A stretch of 40,617 bases of DNA from Bacteroidota bacterium (GTDB lineage: Bacteria; Bacteroidota; Rhodothermia; Rhodothermales; UBA10348), in NCBI GenBank assembly GCA_022571255.1, contig JACZYD010000013.1, positions 1-40,617 on the forward strand. Reading direction: 5' to 3'. Positions 1-9,235 of the stretch are shown piece after piece (within the stretch, counting starts at the first letter, position 1; every line of letters starts with the position of its first letter). Position numbers and translations under genes: made by a program. The notes under the pieces were generated by a model. It was given only the letters and a program-made list of their open reading frames with translations. It was not told the DNA's origin and ran no database searches.

Positions 1-1
1 T

Positions 2-766
2 GCATCGGGGTTTCTGGAAGAGGACGGTTTTCTGGGGAAAGGTGTAACCGAGTCAGCCCGAGCGTTTTATGAGAGATCGGGTCTTTTTGAGGGTGACGGG
101 CGCGAAGCCGCAGACCACATTACGACAGAGCTTTTATTCTGCAGCAGGATCTCCGACAATGCGCGGGAGATGGCGCGGTTCTGTGACAGACACTTGTTTG
201 CCTGGCTTCCGACATTCGTGTTCGCCATAGAACGTCAGAATAATCCTTTTTACAGACGGCTTGCCCGCGTAACATTAGACGTGGTCATTGCTCATCGAAA
301 GTCGCTGTTGGACCAAAAGTCGCCGTTGGACCAAAAGTCGCTGTTGGACCAAAAGTCGCCGTCGGAATACCATGTCGATCCCCACCAATCTTCGTCTTCA
401 GTTCAAAGCGTCTGTCGAGATGATTCCATATTAAAAAAGCAATGGACAGATCAATTTTCTGTCGCCGGTAAGTGTGGTCTGTTTCTGTCCCGGGGTGATA
501 TCATGAACCTGGCACGCGCCCTCAGGCTTCCGACAGGATTCGGAGGTCGGATACAGATGCTTCGAACCATGTTTGATTCGTCGGAGACGTATGGGCGAGA
601 AAAAGACGTGGCGGCCGGTCTGTTACACCTCTGCGATCAGGAAATCACCAGCTGGCAGGCCGTTCTGGATGATAATCCGCCGGTGGCCCTTGTCGTCTGG
701 TCGGAGCAATGGCTGGCGAAACTTCGCTCAAGCCGGAACCTGGTGCAGGAAAACCAGCACCTGTAA
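2..766 (+). CDS. TorD-family molecular chaperone (5' end outside window)
   Basis: The frame is open from base 2, so the gene starts before the window; about 254 residues are visible. The first half carries the TorD/DmsD signature: an ADHI..EL..C segment (family: pDHl..EL.fm), then F-C-D-R-H-L-x-x-W-L-P and later FYRRLA, as in all-helical cytoplasmic chaperones that load cofactor and guard export of molybdopterin oxidoreductases. After a linker of six-residue repeats (S-L/P-L-D-Q-K) comes a second segment, LSRGDI..LARAL..P.GFG.R..ML, which I recall from the longer two-part members of the family. Its partner enzyme and 4Fe-4S subunits are probably upstream, outside the window (inference). It is convergent with the SulP gene, with about 45 bp between stop codons. 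The family call is firm; the client enzyme is unknown. Confidence 0.78.
   Translation, partial: ASGFLEEDGFLGKGVTESARAFYERSGLFEGDGREAADHITTELLFCSRISDNAREMARFCDRHLFAWLPTFVFAIERQNNPFYRRLARVTLDVVIAHRKSLLDQKSPLDQKSLLDQKSPSEYHVDPHQSSSSVQSVCRDDSILKKQWTDQFSVAGKCGLFLSRGDIMNLARALRLPTGFGGRIQMLRTMFDSSETYGREKDVAAGLLHLCDQEITSWQAVLDDNPPVALVVWSEQWLAKLRSSRNLVQENQHL
302..361 (+). repeat. 18-bp in-frame tandem repeat, about 3.3 copies
   Basis: Units start at 302, 320 and 338, with a partial fourth at 356. Units alternate between CTG and CCG at the second codon. As 18 is a multiple of three, the repeat adds six residues per unit (S-L/P-L-D-Q-K) and forms the linker between the two halves of the TorD-family protein. 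Confidence 0.9.
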
Positions 767-811
767 TCGCGTCCTGCCCAAGGCATTTTCTGGGAAGGCG
801 TTGATTCGCCC

Positions 812-2512
812 TCAGTCCAGCACGGCTGTATCTCTTCCCCACGAGACCAGGATACTTTTTACAGCCCGATGGGGGCTGAGGCAGAATTTGTCCTCGCCCA
901 TTATTTCAATGAGACCCGAGTCTCTGATAACCTGAAAAACAGACACCTTCATTCCGCCGACGAACAGATCAACGTCGCGTTCTTTGAGCGTACGCGCCAC
1001 CTCTATCAGTACTGCCAGAGCAGTAGTATCCAGATCGTTGATACTGCTGGCATCCAGGACGACAGCGCGGACATTGTCTTTATTGGAATGAAGCATAATT
1101 TTAGCTCGCACGTATGTCGCGTTTGCAAAAGAGAATGATGCGTCGAGGCGAAGAATGACGATTCCGTCGATGGCCTCGGCCTCCGGGAAATGCTCCAGAT
1201 CCCGATAAGACCGGCTGCCCGGAAGATGCCCCAGCACGGCGATATTAGGCCGACTCACGCGGTATATAATCGCTGCGGCCGAAATCAACACGCCAAACAG
1301 AATTCCCTGGTGGATTCCAAGAATGATTGTTGCCGCAAACGTACCGAGTGCGATGATTCCGTCAACTCGTTTCGCTCGAACGATGTATCGGGCTTCAGAG
1401 AAATCAATAAGGCTGAGCGTGGCGACGATGATGATCGCGGCAAAAACAGACGTGGGGAGAAATCGAAAAAGCGGAGTGAGATACAGCAGCGATACAGCCA
1501 CTACGCCCGCGGCAATGACGTTTGACAAGCTTGATTCTGCACCGGTCTCAACGTTTACGGCTGTTCGTGAGAAACTGCCCGAGACCGGAACGGCACGGAA
1601 AAATGATCCGGCGAGGTTCATGGCGCCCAGTGCGACAAGTTCCCTGTTAGGATTGATACGGTAACGATGTTTTCTGGCAAACACCGACCCGAGGGAAACG
1701 AGTGTCATGAACTGGACCAGTACCAGCGTGACGGCCGTCGGGAAAAGCGCACCCAGATTTGTCATCTCGAACGCGGGCAAAGTCAGCGATGGCAAACCCG
1801 GTGAAATATGCCCAATGATCGCAACACCTTTTTCGTCAAGGTTGAACACATGAAGCAGGACGCCGCTCAGCACGACCGCAAAGAGGGCAGCAGGCAGTTG
1901 GGGTATCCATTTCCTGATGCCGAGAATCAGGCCGATACCGGCAATTCCAATGAGCATGGTCGGGAGATGAATATCCGACAGATGGGAAACCGTTGTGGAC
2001 AAGACCGAGGTCAGAGAGGGGTCGGCGGGGGCGCTGATACCGAGCAAAGAGGGGAGTTGGCTGACCCCGATGATCAATATTGCTCCGGACATGAAACCCA
2101 AAGCAACAGGTCTGGAGAGAAGATTTACTATAAACCCGAGGCGCAACACGCCCATTGCGATCTGTGTTATTCCTACGATAAACGCGAGAAGTATGGCGAG
2201 GTTGATATAATCAGCAGACATCGGTGTCGCGAGCTGACTCAATCCTCCGGCAAGAACGACGCAATCTATCGCAACAATTCCAACAGCAAGGTGTCGAGAC
2301 GATCCCAGAAAAGGATACACCAAAAGCGGTACGAGCGAGGCATACAGACCGAGCACCGGGGGTATGCCTGCAAGGATGGCGTAGGCCATGCTCTGCGGCA
2401 CAACCAGCACACCGACCGTGAGTCCCGAAACCAGGTCTCCCCGAAACATCTGCGTAGAATATTGCGGAAGCCAACCTGCAATCGGGAGGTATTTACCTGG
2501 GTTAATAGCCAA
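812..2512 (-). CDS. SulP-family anion transporter with C-terminal STAS domain
   Basis: 566 residues, the usual SulP length. It opens with the family signature (LPIAGWLPQY, then RGDLVSGLTVGVLVVPQSMAYA) and continues as about 10-12 hydrophobic segments to about residue 420. This is followed by a soluble STAS domain (about 435-555) with an LDASSINDLDTTAL core. The SLC26/SulP fold moves sulfate, bicarbonate or other anions across the inner membrane, and the STAS domain is regulatory. The substrate cannot be read from sequence, and no carbonic anhydrase or sulfate assimilation gene is adjacent. The frame starts with TTG at 2512; the next in-frame ATG would cut into the conserved N-terminal signature, so TTG is preferred. 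The gene stands alone, downstream of a repeat-filled gap after recJ on the same strand. Confidence 0.92.
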   Translation of the reverse strand: MAINPGKYLPIAGWLPQYSTQMFRGDLVSGLTVGVLVVPQSMAYAILAGIPPVLGLYASLVPLLVYPFLGSSRHLAVGIVAIDCVVLAGGLSQLATPMSADYINLAILLAFIVGITQIAMGVLRLGFIVNLLSRPVALGFMSGAILIIGVSQLPSLLGISAPADPSLTSVLSTTVSHLSDIHLPTMLIGIAGIGLILGIRKWIPQLPAALFAVVLSGVLLHVFNLDEKGVAIIGHISPGLPSLTLPAFEMTNLGALFPTAVTLVLVQFMTLVSLGSVFARKHRYRINPNRELVALGAMNLAGSFFRAVPVSGSFSRTAVNVETGAESSLSNVIAAGVVAVSLLYLTPLFRFLPTSVFAAIIIVATLSLIDFSEARYIVRAKRVDGIIALGTFAATIILGIHQGILFGVLISAAAIIYRVSRPNIAVLGHLPGSRSYRDLEHFPEAEAIDGIVILRLDASFSFANATYVRAKIMLHSNKDNVRAVVLDASSINDLDTTALAVLIEVARTLKERDVDLFVGGMKVSVFQVIRDSGLIEIMGEDKFCLSPHRAVKSILVSWGRDTAVLD

Positions 2513-2909
2513 TCAAACAGGTCATTTGCGTCGGATTCGACTTTTCCATCTTTACAGATATTATTTCCGTGGAAAAAGTATAGCTTCTAAAAAACGGTTT
2601 TTGACGAACACGGCTTTAAAAAAAGTGACTTCAAAAGACCTGATTTCAAAAAAGTCCAGATTTGGCAGTCGATCTCGCACCGACCGGTAAGCCCGCGTTC
2701 CCGGGTCAGCTGCCACGATAGACACGAGGGTGACCGGTACAACAAGGCCGATGTCGGATCCTGCGAGCCACCGGATCCTGCGAGCCACCGGATCCCGCGA
2801 GCCATCGGATCCCGCGAGCCACCGGATCCCGCGAGCCACCGGATCCCGCGGACCAACAGAATTCACGAGCCACCAAGGCCACGGTTCGAAAACAGGTAAG
2901 TCATACTTG
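2513..2909. other. non-coding gap between recJ and SulP gene
   Basis: 397 bp with no convincing gene. A minus-strand frame runs through it (2561-2950), but its product is mostly translation of the 17-bp repeat (RDPVARGIRWLAG-type periodicity), so I do not accept it. Bases 2580-2665 are A-rich with several runs of 5-7 A. The SulP promoter must lie near 2513-2750, and no convincing promoter box was identified. Confidence 0.6.
2755..2873. repeat. 17-bp minisatellite, six good copies plus one degenerate
   Basis: Unit consensus CGGATCCCGCGAGCCAC, starting at 2755, 2772, 2789, 2806, 2823 and 2840. A degenerate seventh copy at 2857-2873 keeps the CACGAGCCAC end. Every unit carries a BamHI-type GGATCC. 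Copies drift from CCT to CCC left to right, as expected of stepwise duplication. The period is not a multiple of three, which fits a non-coding location. No spacers are present, so it is not a CRISPR. Confidence 0.95.
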
Positions 2910-4658
2910 TCAGGGATAAATGGAATTCGACAAACGCACGTCGTGTGCACGTAACTGCAGGGATGTCCGCCCTGCCCAGGTGTTTTCTTGAATCGAAAAA
3001 AGTAAATCGATCGTTTCTCCCGATCGCTGACTGGATTTGAGCATTTCCAGTTTCGATCCCAATCCGAATCCGATTACCTCCCTTTCAGGGGCGTAATTGT
3101 CTCTCGGTGTGACCAGAAACTTGATATGAGAATGCTCTCGGCCGACAGTTTTTGGATTTCCGGCGAGGAGCAAATCTTTCGCCCAGAACGTGGGGGCTGT
3201 ATTACCTGGACCAAACGGCTCAAATTGCTTCAGCACGGCCCAGAATCGGTCGTTCAAACTCGTGAGATCCATTTCAGCGTCGACTTCGATAACAGGGTCC
3301 AGCAGTTCGGGTTTGATCCGCGCCGCGACGGCAGACTCGAAGCAATCGCAGAAGGCCTGAATATTTTCTTCGACGAGGGTAACTCCGGCAGCATAGTCGT
3401 GTCCTCCAAAATCAAGAAGCAGATCCTCACAATCTCGAATAGCATCAAAAACGCTTATACCGTTTACCGATCGAGCGGACCCCTTTATTTTTCCGTTTAC
3501 CTTTGTCAGCATCACGGTAGGTCTGTAAAAACGCTCGACAATTCTACTGGCAACAATGCCTATTACGCCGACATTCCAATCAGGGTCATATAAAACAAGC
3601 GCCTGTCTGTCTCTGGACGTAAGCCTGATTTCAGCGAGTTTGATTGCAGAATCCCTTGTTTCGCGGTCAATTTCACGGCGTTTGTCATTGATTTTTTCGA
3701 GCTCTTCGGCGCTGGCCGCTGCATCAGAATCCGTTTCCGCCAGAAATAATCTGACCGCTCGATCTGCTTCGCCGAGTCGGCCTGCGGCATTTATTCGTGG
3801 CCCGAGACTGAAGAGAATCGTCGTTGATGAACATTCAGTTAGCTTGACTTTGGCCTCCATCGCCAGAAAACGAATTCCTCGTCGCAGTCCGGTTCGCAGT
3901 CGCGCCAATCCTTCGCGCAAAAGGATGCGATTTTCGCCCGTAACCGGGACCATATCACTCGCCGTCGCGAGCGCCACCAGATCAAGGTATTGCTCTGCTT
4001 CAGAAGGATCACGGTTCAGGTGTGAGAGCAGCCCCTGGACAAGTTTATACGTGACCCCACAGCCACATAATTCTTTGAACGGATACGGGCATTCTGCCTG
4101 TTTGGGATCAAGCACCGCCACGGCGTCGGGCAATTCGTCAAGCGGCTTGTGGTGATCGCAAATCACGACGTCGATCCCCCTGGTTGCCGCATATTGAATC
4201 TCAGTGACTGACGTGATGCCGCAATCCACGGTTATTATCAGCGTTGCTCCATCTTCGGCACAGATATCGATACCGGTGGAGCTCAATCCATATCCGTGTT
4301 TATGTCGATTGGGGATGAAAAACGAAACGTTGCAGGAAATCGATTCAAGGAACGATGTCAACACCGCCGTTGCGGTAGTTCCGTCCACATCATAATCGCC
4401 GTACACGCAGACCTTCTCGCCCGAGGTCACCGCGCTTGCGATCCGTTCGACAGCCGCTTTCATACCCTTCATCAGAAACGGATCATGAAGCTCCGCCAGC
4501 GTGGCCCTGAAAAAATCCTGTGCGGCTGAGAGAGTTGTAATTCCGCGGAGCATCAATGCCCGCGTAAGTTCGACCGGTAAGTCATTAAGGTTTTGTCCGA
4601 GCGACTTTACGCCTTCGTCATCTTCTATCTGCTTCAAGACCCATCGGTACTGGCGCAT
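2910..4658 (-). CDS. recJ: single-stranded-DNA-specific exonuclease RecJ
   Basis: 582 residues, full length for RecJ, a 5'-3' ssDNA exonuclease used in recombination, mismatch repair and base-excision repair. The DHH phosphoesterase motifs are intact: GDYDVDG (87-93), a second acidic motif VDCGI (about 144-148), and VICDHH with DHH at 168-170. The DHHA1 part shows GPRINAAGRLGEA, GVIGIVASR and DFGGHDYAAG. The tail (about 440-582) matches the RecJ OB-fold region. The ATG at 4658 gives the expected N-terminus (W..K..............L....A..FF.P/R.L..L.DPF). It is divergent from the sensor kinase, with 120 bp between the starts. No odd residues were seen. Confidence 0.95.
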   Translation of the reverse strand: MRQYRWVLKQIEDDEGVKSLGQNLNDLPVELTRALMLRGITTLSAAQDFFRATLAELHDPFLMKGMKAAVERIASAVTSGEKVCVYGDYDVDGTTATAVLTSFLESISCNVSFFIPNRHKHGYGLSSTGIDICAEDGATLIITVDCGITSVTEIQYAATRGIDVVICDHHKPLDELPDAVAVLDPKQAECPYPFKELCGCGVTYKLVQGLLSHLNRDPSEAEQYLDLVALATASDMVPVTGENRILLREGLARLRTGLRRGIRFLAMEAKVKLTECSSTTILFSLGPRINAAGRLGEADRAVRLFLAETDSDAAASAEELEKINDKRREIDRETRDSAIKLAEIRLTSRDRQALVLYDPDWNVGVIGIVASRIVERFYRPTVMLTKVNGKIKGSARSVNGISVFDAIRDCEDLLLDFGGHDYAAGVTLVEENIQAFCDCFESAVAARIKPELLDPVIEVDAEMDLTSLNDRFWAVLKQFEPFGPGNTAPTFWAKDLLLAGNPKTVGREHSHIKFLVTPRDNYAPEREVIGFGLGSKLEMLKSSQRSGETIDLLFSIQENTWAGRTSLQLRAHDVRLSNSIYP

Positions 4659-4778
4659 GATTTTGAGCAGATGTGGAATTAAGGAATGATGAGCAGGATT
4701 TGCAGGAATATACCACTTGAGACCTGCGACTGATCCTTTCAGGAAGGATTATCCTCTTATCGGGGACTTTTTGCCCTG

Positions 4779-7484
4779 ATGTTAACGCTTATAAAGGAGG
4801 TTCGTCGGTCGATACCGGGAAAGAATGGCCTTACTACATTCATTTCATACAAATTGTCGTATCAGTTGGCCAGAATTCAACACCATAATAGAGTACAGAT
4901 GGTGGTTGCCGCAATGCTTTTTGTCGTTGCGGCCATTCTGGTGTGGTATGTGCCGAGATGGTTGGAAAAGCAAGAATTCGATAAACTCGAACAAAGCGGT
5001 AACTCCCTGGCCATTCTTCTTGCTGAGGCGTTCGAAGACGAGATGCAAAGCCAGGGCCGGGAACCTGCTCAAAAGAGGTACAATGCAGTTCAAACCCTGG
5101 ATGAAGTGGTTTTCGCTGCAGTTGTCAGTGAAGACGCCCGCGTCGTGTCGATCGTAAAATTGTTCTCCTCAGATTCGAGCCGCACGGAACAAATCGCACT
5201 CGTTCCGGAATCGTTTGAAAGCACCGTGTACACGGCGTCTGTTCCTCTTTATTTCAGTGACGGCAGTCCAGGGACCCTGGTTTTGGGGATATCCAGAACA
5301 TCCGTGACAGAAGACCTTGACGCCGCGCGAGTATGGTCATTGGGCTTCGGAGCGCTTCTTTTCCTGCTTTCAATAAATCTTGTGGTAACATCACGCCGGA
5401 TGAGTGCAGCAAGAACCAGCCTCGCAAAGAAGGAGGCCCGGGTTTCAAGCGAGATAGAATTGCGGCGTGAGGCAGAAGAGAATCTCCTGAATCATGCCGG
5501 TCGGGCGAGTCAGGGCGATGGTTATCTGGAAGAAGCAAATAACGAGCAGCCTTCGCCGACTCACTCCATGGGTCACGATGAGCCGATCGACGAAAGCGCA
5601 GGTAGGGAGCGTGTGGAAGAAGCGCTTGAGAGTTACTCCAGGCGACTTGAGGCGATGAATGATATTGCCGTTTCAGCTCTCAGGTCTGTGCACCAGGAAA
5701 TCATCGTGATCAAAGCACTGGATCACCTGGCGGAAATAATTGATTACGACTTCGCACGGGTTGTCGAGTATGACCAATGGAAAGGACAAGGTCAGGTTAT
5801 CGCTTCGCGCCTGGATCCGGATCTTGATTTTATAGACTATACCCATATGCCCATCGGCTACTTTCGTGCCGGTGATAATATAGACCGTTTTCAGCGATAC
5901 ACACCCGATATCGGTGCCAACCCGTCACCTCCAGAGTTGGATCAGGATTTTCTGGAGGCCGGACTTCAGAGTTACTTCCGGCAGTCTTTGCAGGTCGGTG
6001 ACGAAATTATTGGAGTGATGACGGTTTGTTCTCGTAAGAAGAACGCATTTTCGACCGAGGCGATGAAAGCGGGTCGCGATCTTGCCGATTTGATATCTCT
6101 CGCGATCAGCGTGAGCCGACAATCCGAAGAACGCGACCGGTACGAAGCTGAACTCATTGCAGCCAAGGACAGAGCGGAGGAGATGGCAAGGCTGAAGACG
6201 GCCTTTTTATCCAACATGAGTCACGAAATCCGAACCCCTCTCAGCGGAATAATTGGATTTGCCCAGGTTCTGGAATCAGAATTGAGTGGTGAAATGCAGG
6301 AATTCTCATCTCTCATTCATAAAGGTGCAACCAGGCTGCTCGACACCATCAATTCGGTCCTTGATTTCGCCAAGCTCGAGGCGGGTCAGCTTTCGATGGT
6401 GCCCAAACCAACGGATGTGAATGAGACTATCCGTGACGCCGTGAAAATGTTAAAGCCACTTGCCGAGCGAAAAGATCTGATTTTGCAACTTTCGCTCTCA
6501 GAAGAACCCGTATTGTGCACGGTCGATCGGTCGAGTCTTGAGCGAATCATAAACAATCTTGTGGGAAATGCCATCAAGTTTACGGAAGAAGGATATGTGG
6601 AGATAAGCACCGAGATTTCTGATGATTTCGGACACCTGATTGTCTCGGATACGGGAATCGGGATCAGTGATGAGTTCATGCCCGATCTTTTCAACGAATT
6701 TCATCAGCAGGAAATGGGATCCGATCGAGAACACCAGGGATCCGGTCTTGGTCTGGCGATTACGCGCCGTCTGGTGGACAAGATGGGCGGTTGGATTGAG
6801 GTGGAGAACCGTGAGGTTAGAGGTACGACGTTTGTGATCACCTTCCCGCTCAGTATAATCGACGATAAGCAGCCACTGGAAGGTTACATCAACAGTGTGC
6901 TGATTGTCTCCGATGAAGACGAACTGAGCGATACCGATTATGCGCAGCTGCAGCATGATCTTGACCTGCAGTCTGCTAAAGATCTTAAATCCGCGATGCA
7001 GCACGCACGACATCGACGTTATGACCTTGTCATAGTCAAGGTGCGGGATATTGATCCGGAGGCAGAAATGACCGGGATTCGCGCCGTTCGAGACATTCCC
7101 GATTACGATTCCGTACCATTTATAGCAATTTCCGAAGTTCCATTCTCACTCGATGAGCAACATTACATGCAGCAGGAATTTGATGGCTTCAGCCATGAAC
7201 CGAATGGACTGGCGGGCTATCTGTTTCGGATTAAAGAGCACAACAGGCAGCACGTGGAGGCCGAATTAAAAGCTCTCAAGCCGAACGACGTGCCGAACGA
7301 CGTGCCGAACGACGTGCCGAATGACGTGCCGAATGACGTGCAAAACGACGAACTTGATGCGAAATGGGATGACGACGATCCGTACGGGGATGATTTTGAT
7401 ACGTCACACCTGTTCGGAGACGAAGAGCAAAGAATGAAGGACCTGAACGATTTGAATCTGAACGATTCAGAGCCGGAAACTTAA
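4779..7484 (+). CDS. membrane sensor histidine kinase, GAF-HisKA-HATPase with degenerate receiver tail
   Basis: 901 residues. TM1 is about 40-58 and TM2 about 186-204, enclosing a roughly 125-residue periplasmic sensor. A coiled coil follows, then a GAF-like domain (about 292-447) and a second coiled coil. HisKA carries SHEIRTP with H482 as phosphoacceptor. The HATPase has an N-box (NLVGNAIKF, about 593), DTGIGIS and GSGLGLAI (about 653). Residues 700-830 look like a receiver fold, but the phosphoacceptor aspartate position in YDLVIVKV is Lys754, so it should not be phosphorylatable. Then comes NDVP repeated five times and an acidic tail. The ATG at 4779 is used; an AAAGGAGG at 4793-4800 lies inside the reading frame with no ATG/GTG/TTG at proper spacing, so it does not decide the start. 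The signal and partner regulator are unknown. Confidence 0.9.
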   Translation: MLTLIKEVRRSIPGKNGLTTFISYKLSYQLARIQHHNRVQMVVAAMLFVVAAILVWYVPRWLEKQEFDKLEQSGNSLAILLAEAFEDEMQSQGREPAQKRYNAVQTLDEVVFAAVVSEDARVVSIVKLFSSDSSRTEQIALVPESFESTVYTASVPLYFSDGSPGTLVLGISRTSVTEDLDAARVWSLGFGALLFLLSINLVVTSRRMSAARTSLAKKEARVSSEIELRREAEENLLNHAGRASQGDGYLEEANNEQPSPTHSMGHDEPIDESAGRERVEEALESYSRRLEAMNDIAVSALRSVHQEIIVIKALDHLAEIIDYDFARVVEYDQWKGQGQVIASRLDPDLDFIDYTHMPIGYFRAGDNIDRFQRYTPDIGANPSPPELDQDFLEAGLQSYFRQSLQVGDEIIGVMTVCSRKKNAFSTEAMKAGRDLADLISLAISVSRQSEERDRYEAELIAAKDRAEEMARLKTAFLSNMSHEIRTPLSGIIGFAQVLESELSGEMQEFSSLIHKGATRLLDTINSVLDFAKLEAGQLSMVPKPTDVNETIRDAVKMLKPLAERKDLILQLSLSEEPVLCTVDRSSLERIINNLVGNAIKFTEEGYVEISTEISDDFGHLIVSDTGIGISDEFMPDLFNEFHQQEMGSDREHQGSGLGLAITRRLVDKMGGWIEVENREVRGTTFVITFPLSIIDDKQPLEGYINSVLIVSDEDELSDTDYAQLQHDLDLQSAKDLKSAMQHARHRRYDLVIVKVRDIDPEAEMTGIRAVRDIPDYDSVPFIAISEVPFSLDEQHYMQQEFDGFSHEPNGLAGYLFRIKEHNRQHVEAELKALKPNDVPNDVPNDVPNDVPNDVQNDELDAKWDDDDPYGDDFDTSHLFGDEEQRMKDLNDLNLNDSEPET
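7281..7340 (+). repeat. 12-bp in-frame tandem repeat, five copies
   Basis: Unit CCGAACGACGTG at 7281, 7293 and 7305; the last two units (7317, 7329) share an AAT variant. A degenerate half-unit follows at 7341. It encodes (P-N-D-V)x5 in the linker after the degenerate receiver of the sensor kinase. Confidence 0.95.
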
Positions 7485-7927
7485 ACACCGAACTGGGTCA
7501 GGTGATGATCGAGATGTTTATATGAAATCCAGCCGCGTTCTTCTCCGGACATGTCTCCGAAGACAGGATGTTTTTTTGACACTGGACCGGCGGCCTTGAG
7601 CTTTTCAAGAGCATCAATCAGGCGCGCTTTCTGCTCCTCAAAATCCTTCGAATCTGTTATGATAAACTGCGGATGCGTCCTTTTGCTGTGTGGATACGGC
7701 TTTTCTTTCAAGACCATTTTCAGAATAAAACGCTTCAATAACTTCACGATAAACGGCGTACCAACAAGACTTTTACCGTTCCCGACTTCCTGAATTTCAG
7801 CGCAGTGAGCGAGCATCTGAGCTACATCCATCGATCCCCACTCAGCACCCGTTTCGGGTGTCAGAGACTCGATGCGATTCAACATCTCGGCAAATGTCGA
7901 ATCGTCAAAAATTGATTTCTTTTCCAT
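7481..7927 (-). CDS. DUF1569 family protein (DinB-like fold)
   Basis: 148 residues, typical length. Recognised by the W-G-x-M-D-V-A-Q-M-L-A-H-C segment (about 30-42), KPYPHSKRTHPQF in the middle, and HPVFG.MS..ERG.ISYKHLDHHLTQFG at the end, which is the DUF1569 consensus. The conserved histidines (H41, the H-x-x-HH near the C-terminus) suit a DinB-like four-helix metal-binding bundle. No enzymatic role is established for the family. Its stop codon interlocks with that of the upstream plus-strand kinase (four shared bases, 7481-7484), so the two genes are convergent with no terminator between them. The ATG at 7927 is the natural start. Confidence 0.85.
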   Translation of the reverse strand: MEKKSIFDDSTFAEMLNRIESLTPETGAEWGSMDVAQMLAHCAEIQEVGNGKSLVGTPFIVKLLKRFILKMVLKEKPYPHSKRTHPQFIITDSKDFEEQKARLIDALEKLKAAGPVSKKHPVFGDMSGEERGWISYKHLDHHLTQFGV

Positions 7928-7934
7928 CTCTTTT

Positions 7935-7962
7935 TGCGTTCTCGGGGCTGCGTTCTCGGGGC
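7935..7962. repeat. 14-bp tandem duplication upstream of the DUF1569 gene
   Basis: TGCGTTCTCGGGGC occurs twice head to tail at 7935-7948 and 7949-7962, just upstream of the DUF1569 start. Its place in the leader could affect expression, but it has no recognisable operator symmetry. Confidence 0.85.
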
Positions 7963-8032
7963 TGTGTTCGTATCGAGTCGGTGAATCGGAGTGTTTTTAT
8001 CGTACCGGATGAACCACAAAGATAGACCGCTT

Positions 8033-9235
8033 TCAGCCACGAAAGCGAGCTGCTTCCTCCCCCCGAACGTTTTTCGAAAGATTCCTCCAGGCAAATCGCG
8101 GCAGCCAGTCATTGGGTAATCCTTCTACGGCATCGGCAATCAATGCACCCAGAATCGGAGCAAACTTGAATCCATGCCCGCTCCCACCCGCAGCCACCGT
8201 AAGTCCTTCAAGTTCAGGATGTCGATCAATCCATAAATGTTCGTCGAGGCAATCGCAGTACAGACAGAGCCTTGTATAGACGACGGGAGCGTCAATCAGC
8301 AACGGAAACGTTGACGCAAGAAATTGACGCAATGTCGTCTCTGCTGCCCGATCTACTTCCCGCACGTCATTTTCCGGATGAAGAACCCGCCCTACCCCAT
8401 GAATTCCGAGCTTGATGACATGCTCATGCGGATGATAAGGAAACCCGTACCACCCGGTACGGGCGACATCTACCAGAAACGTGGGAAGAAAGGGTGGCGA
8501 GAACAGTGTCGGGTCCTCGACACGGAGATGAAATACAGGATGGCCTGTCACCGTCATGAACTTTGAAAGCTCCGGAAGAATTACAGGTGTCCACGCGCCC
8601 GTTGCCAGCACGACGTGGTCGGCATGGATTATTTCACCGCTGCTGAGCCGTACCCCGGTAACCCGGGAGTTCGTAATCATGAGTTTATTGAGGCGACCGT
8701 CAAGGCGTTTAACCCCCATGTTTCGGGCTTTCCGGTAAAGCAAGGACAATATTTTTCCACTTTCCGCATAACCTCCCACCGGATTAAACATTCCGTCGAC
8801 ATACACTCCTTTGTTAAAGGCCGGAAAACGCCTTATGATTTCGTCAGGATTCAAGCGTTCCGGATTGAATCCGTGCCTCTTCAATGTTTCGTAGCTGTCG
8901 TGTTCAAAGCTACCCGGGCTCATCGCGGTTTTTGACAGTGACAGCACTCCGCATTCGTGGTACACTTGCTGACCAAACTCCGAATTCCAGCTTCGAAAGC
9001 CAGCGATGGCATCGGTGACCATGGCCAAATATTGACGGTCCCGGCCGTACTCCATCCTGATGACTTTACTGATATCGGTGGATGCGGCCAGAGGATGAGG
9101 GGCCGAGCCCTCGTCGAGAAGTGTCGTGTGATATCCTCTCTGCGACAACTCGATGGCAGCCGTCGACCCGAAGATACCGGCACCAGCGACCAGTATTTCG
9201 ATGCCCCGGTCAGCCACCGGGAATGAAAAATCCAA
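8033..9235 (-). CDS. FAD-dependent amine oxidase of the monomeric sarcosine oxidase type
   Basis: 400 residues, close to MSOX/MTOX length (about 385-390). The Rossmann dinucleotide motif is G-A-G-x-F-G (18-23). ASTDISKVIRMEYG matches the sarcosine oxidase flavin-side motif (S-x-G-x-S-R-x-x-R-x-x-Y). Near the C-terminus CLYCDCLDEHLWIDRHPE aligns with the MSOX segment containing Cys315, to which FAD is covalently bound; the equivalent is C324. SGHGFKFAP, the family's final signature, follows. It probably oxidises an N-methyl or secondary amine to imine and H2O2 in the cytoplasm; the substrate is not readable. The frame starts with TTG at 9235. A GTG at 9217 overlaps the TGA of the upstream DUF4249 gene by eight bases and is an attractive coupled start. 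It is the last gene of the receptor operon. Confidence 0.88.
   Translation of the reverse strand: MDFSFPVADRGIEILVAGAGIFGSTAAIELSQRGYHTTLLDEGSAPHPLAASTDISKVIRMEYGRDRQYLAMVTDAIAGFRSWNSEFGQQVYHECGVLSLSKTAMSPGSFEHDSYETLKRHGFNPERLNPDEIIRRFPAFNKGVYVDGMFNPVGGYAESGKILSLLYRKARNMGVKRLDGRLNKLMITNSRVTGVRLSSGEIIHADHVVLATGAWTPVILPELSKFMTVTGHPVFHLRVEDPTLFSPPFLPTFLVDVARTGWYGFPYHPHEHVIKLGIHGVGRVLHPENDVREVDRAAETTLRQFLASTFPLLIDAPVVYTRLCLYCDCLDEHLWIDRHPELEGLTVAAGGSGHGFKFAPILGALIADAVEGLPNDWLPRFAWRNLSKNVRGEEAARFRG

Noticed and set aside
1808-2590. 260-aa plus-strand ORF
   Set aside because: Antisense to the SulP membrane domain; very hydrophilic shadow translation.
2755-2873. CRISPR-like regular repeat
   Set aside because: Units are contiguous 17-mers without spacers; a simple minisatellite. 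The same applies to the 32-bp and 29-bp arrays.
2561-2950. 129-aa minus-strand ORF
   Set aside because: Product is mainly translation of the 17-bp repeat, and it overlaps the recJ 3' end; no ribosome-binding site or conserved motif.
4793-4800. AAAGGAGG as Shine-Dalgarno for the sensor kinase
   Set aside because: It lies 14 bases inside the coding frame, and no standard in-frame start follows at workable distance; the only in-frame candidate is ATA at 4812.
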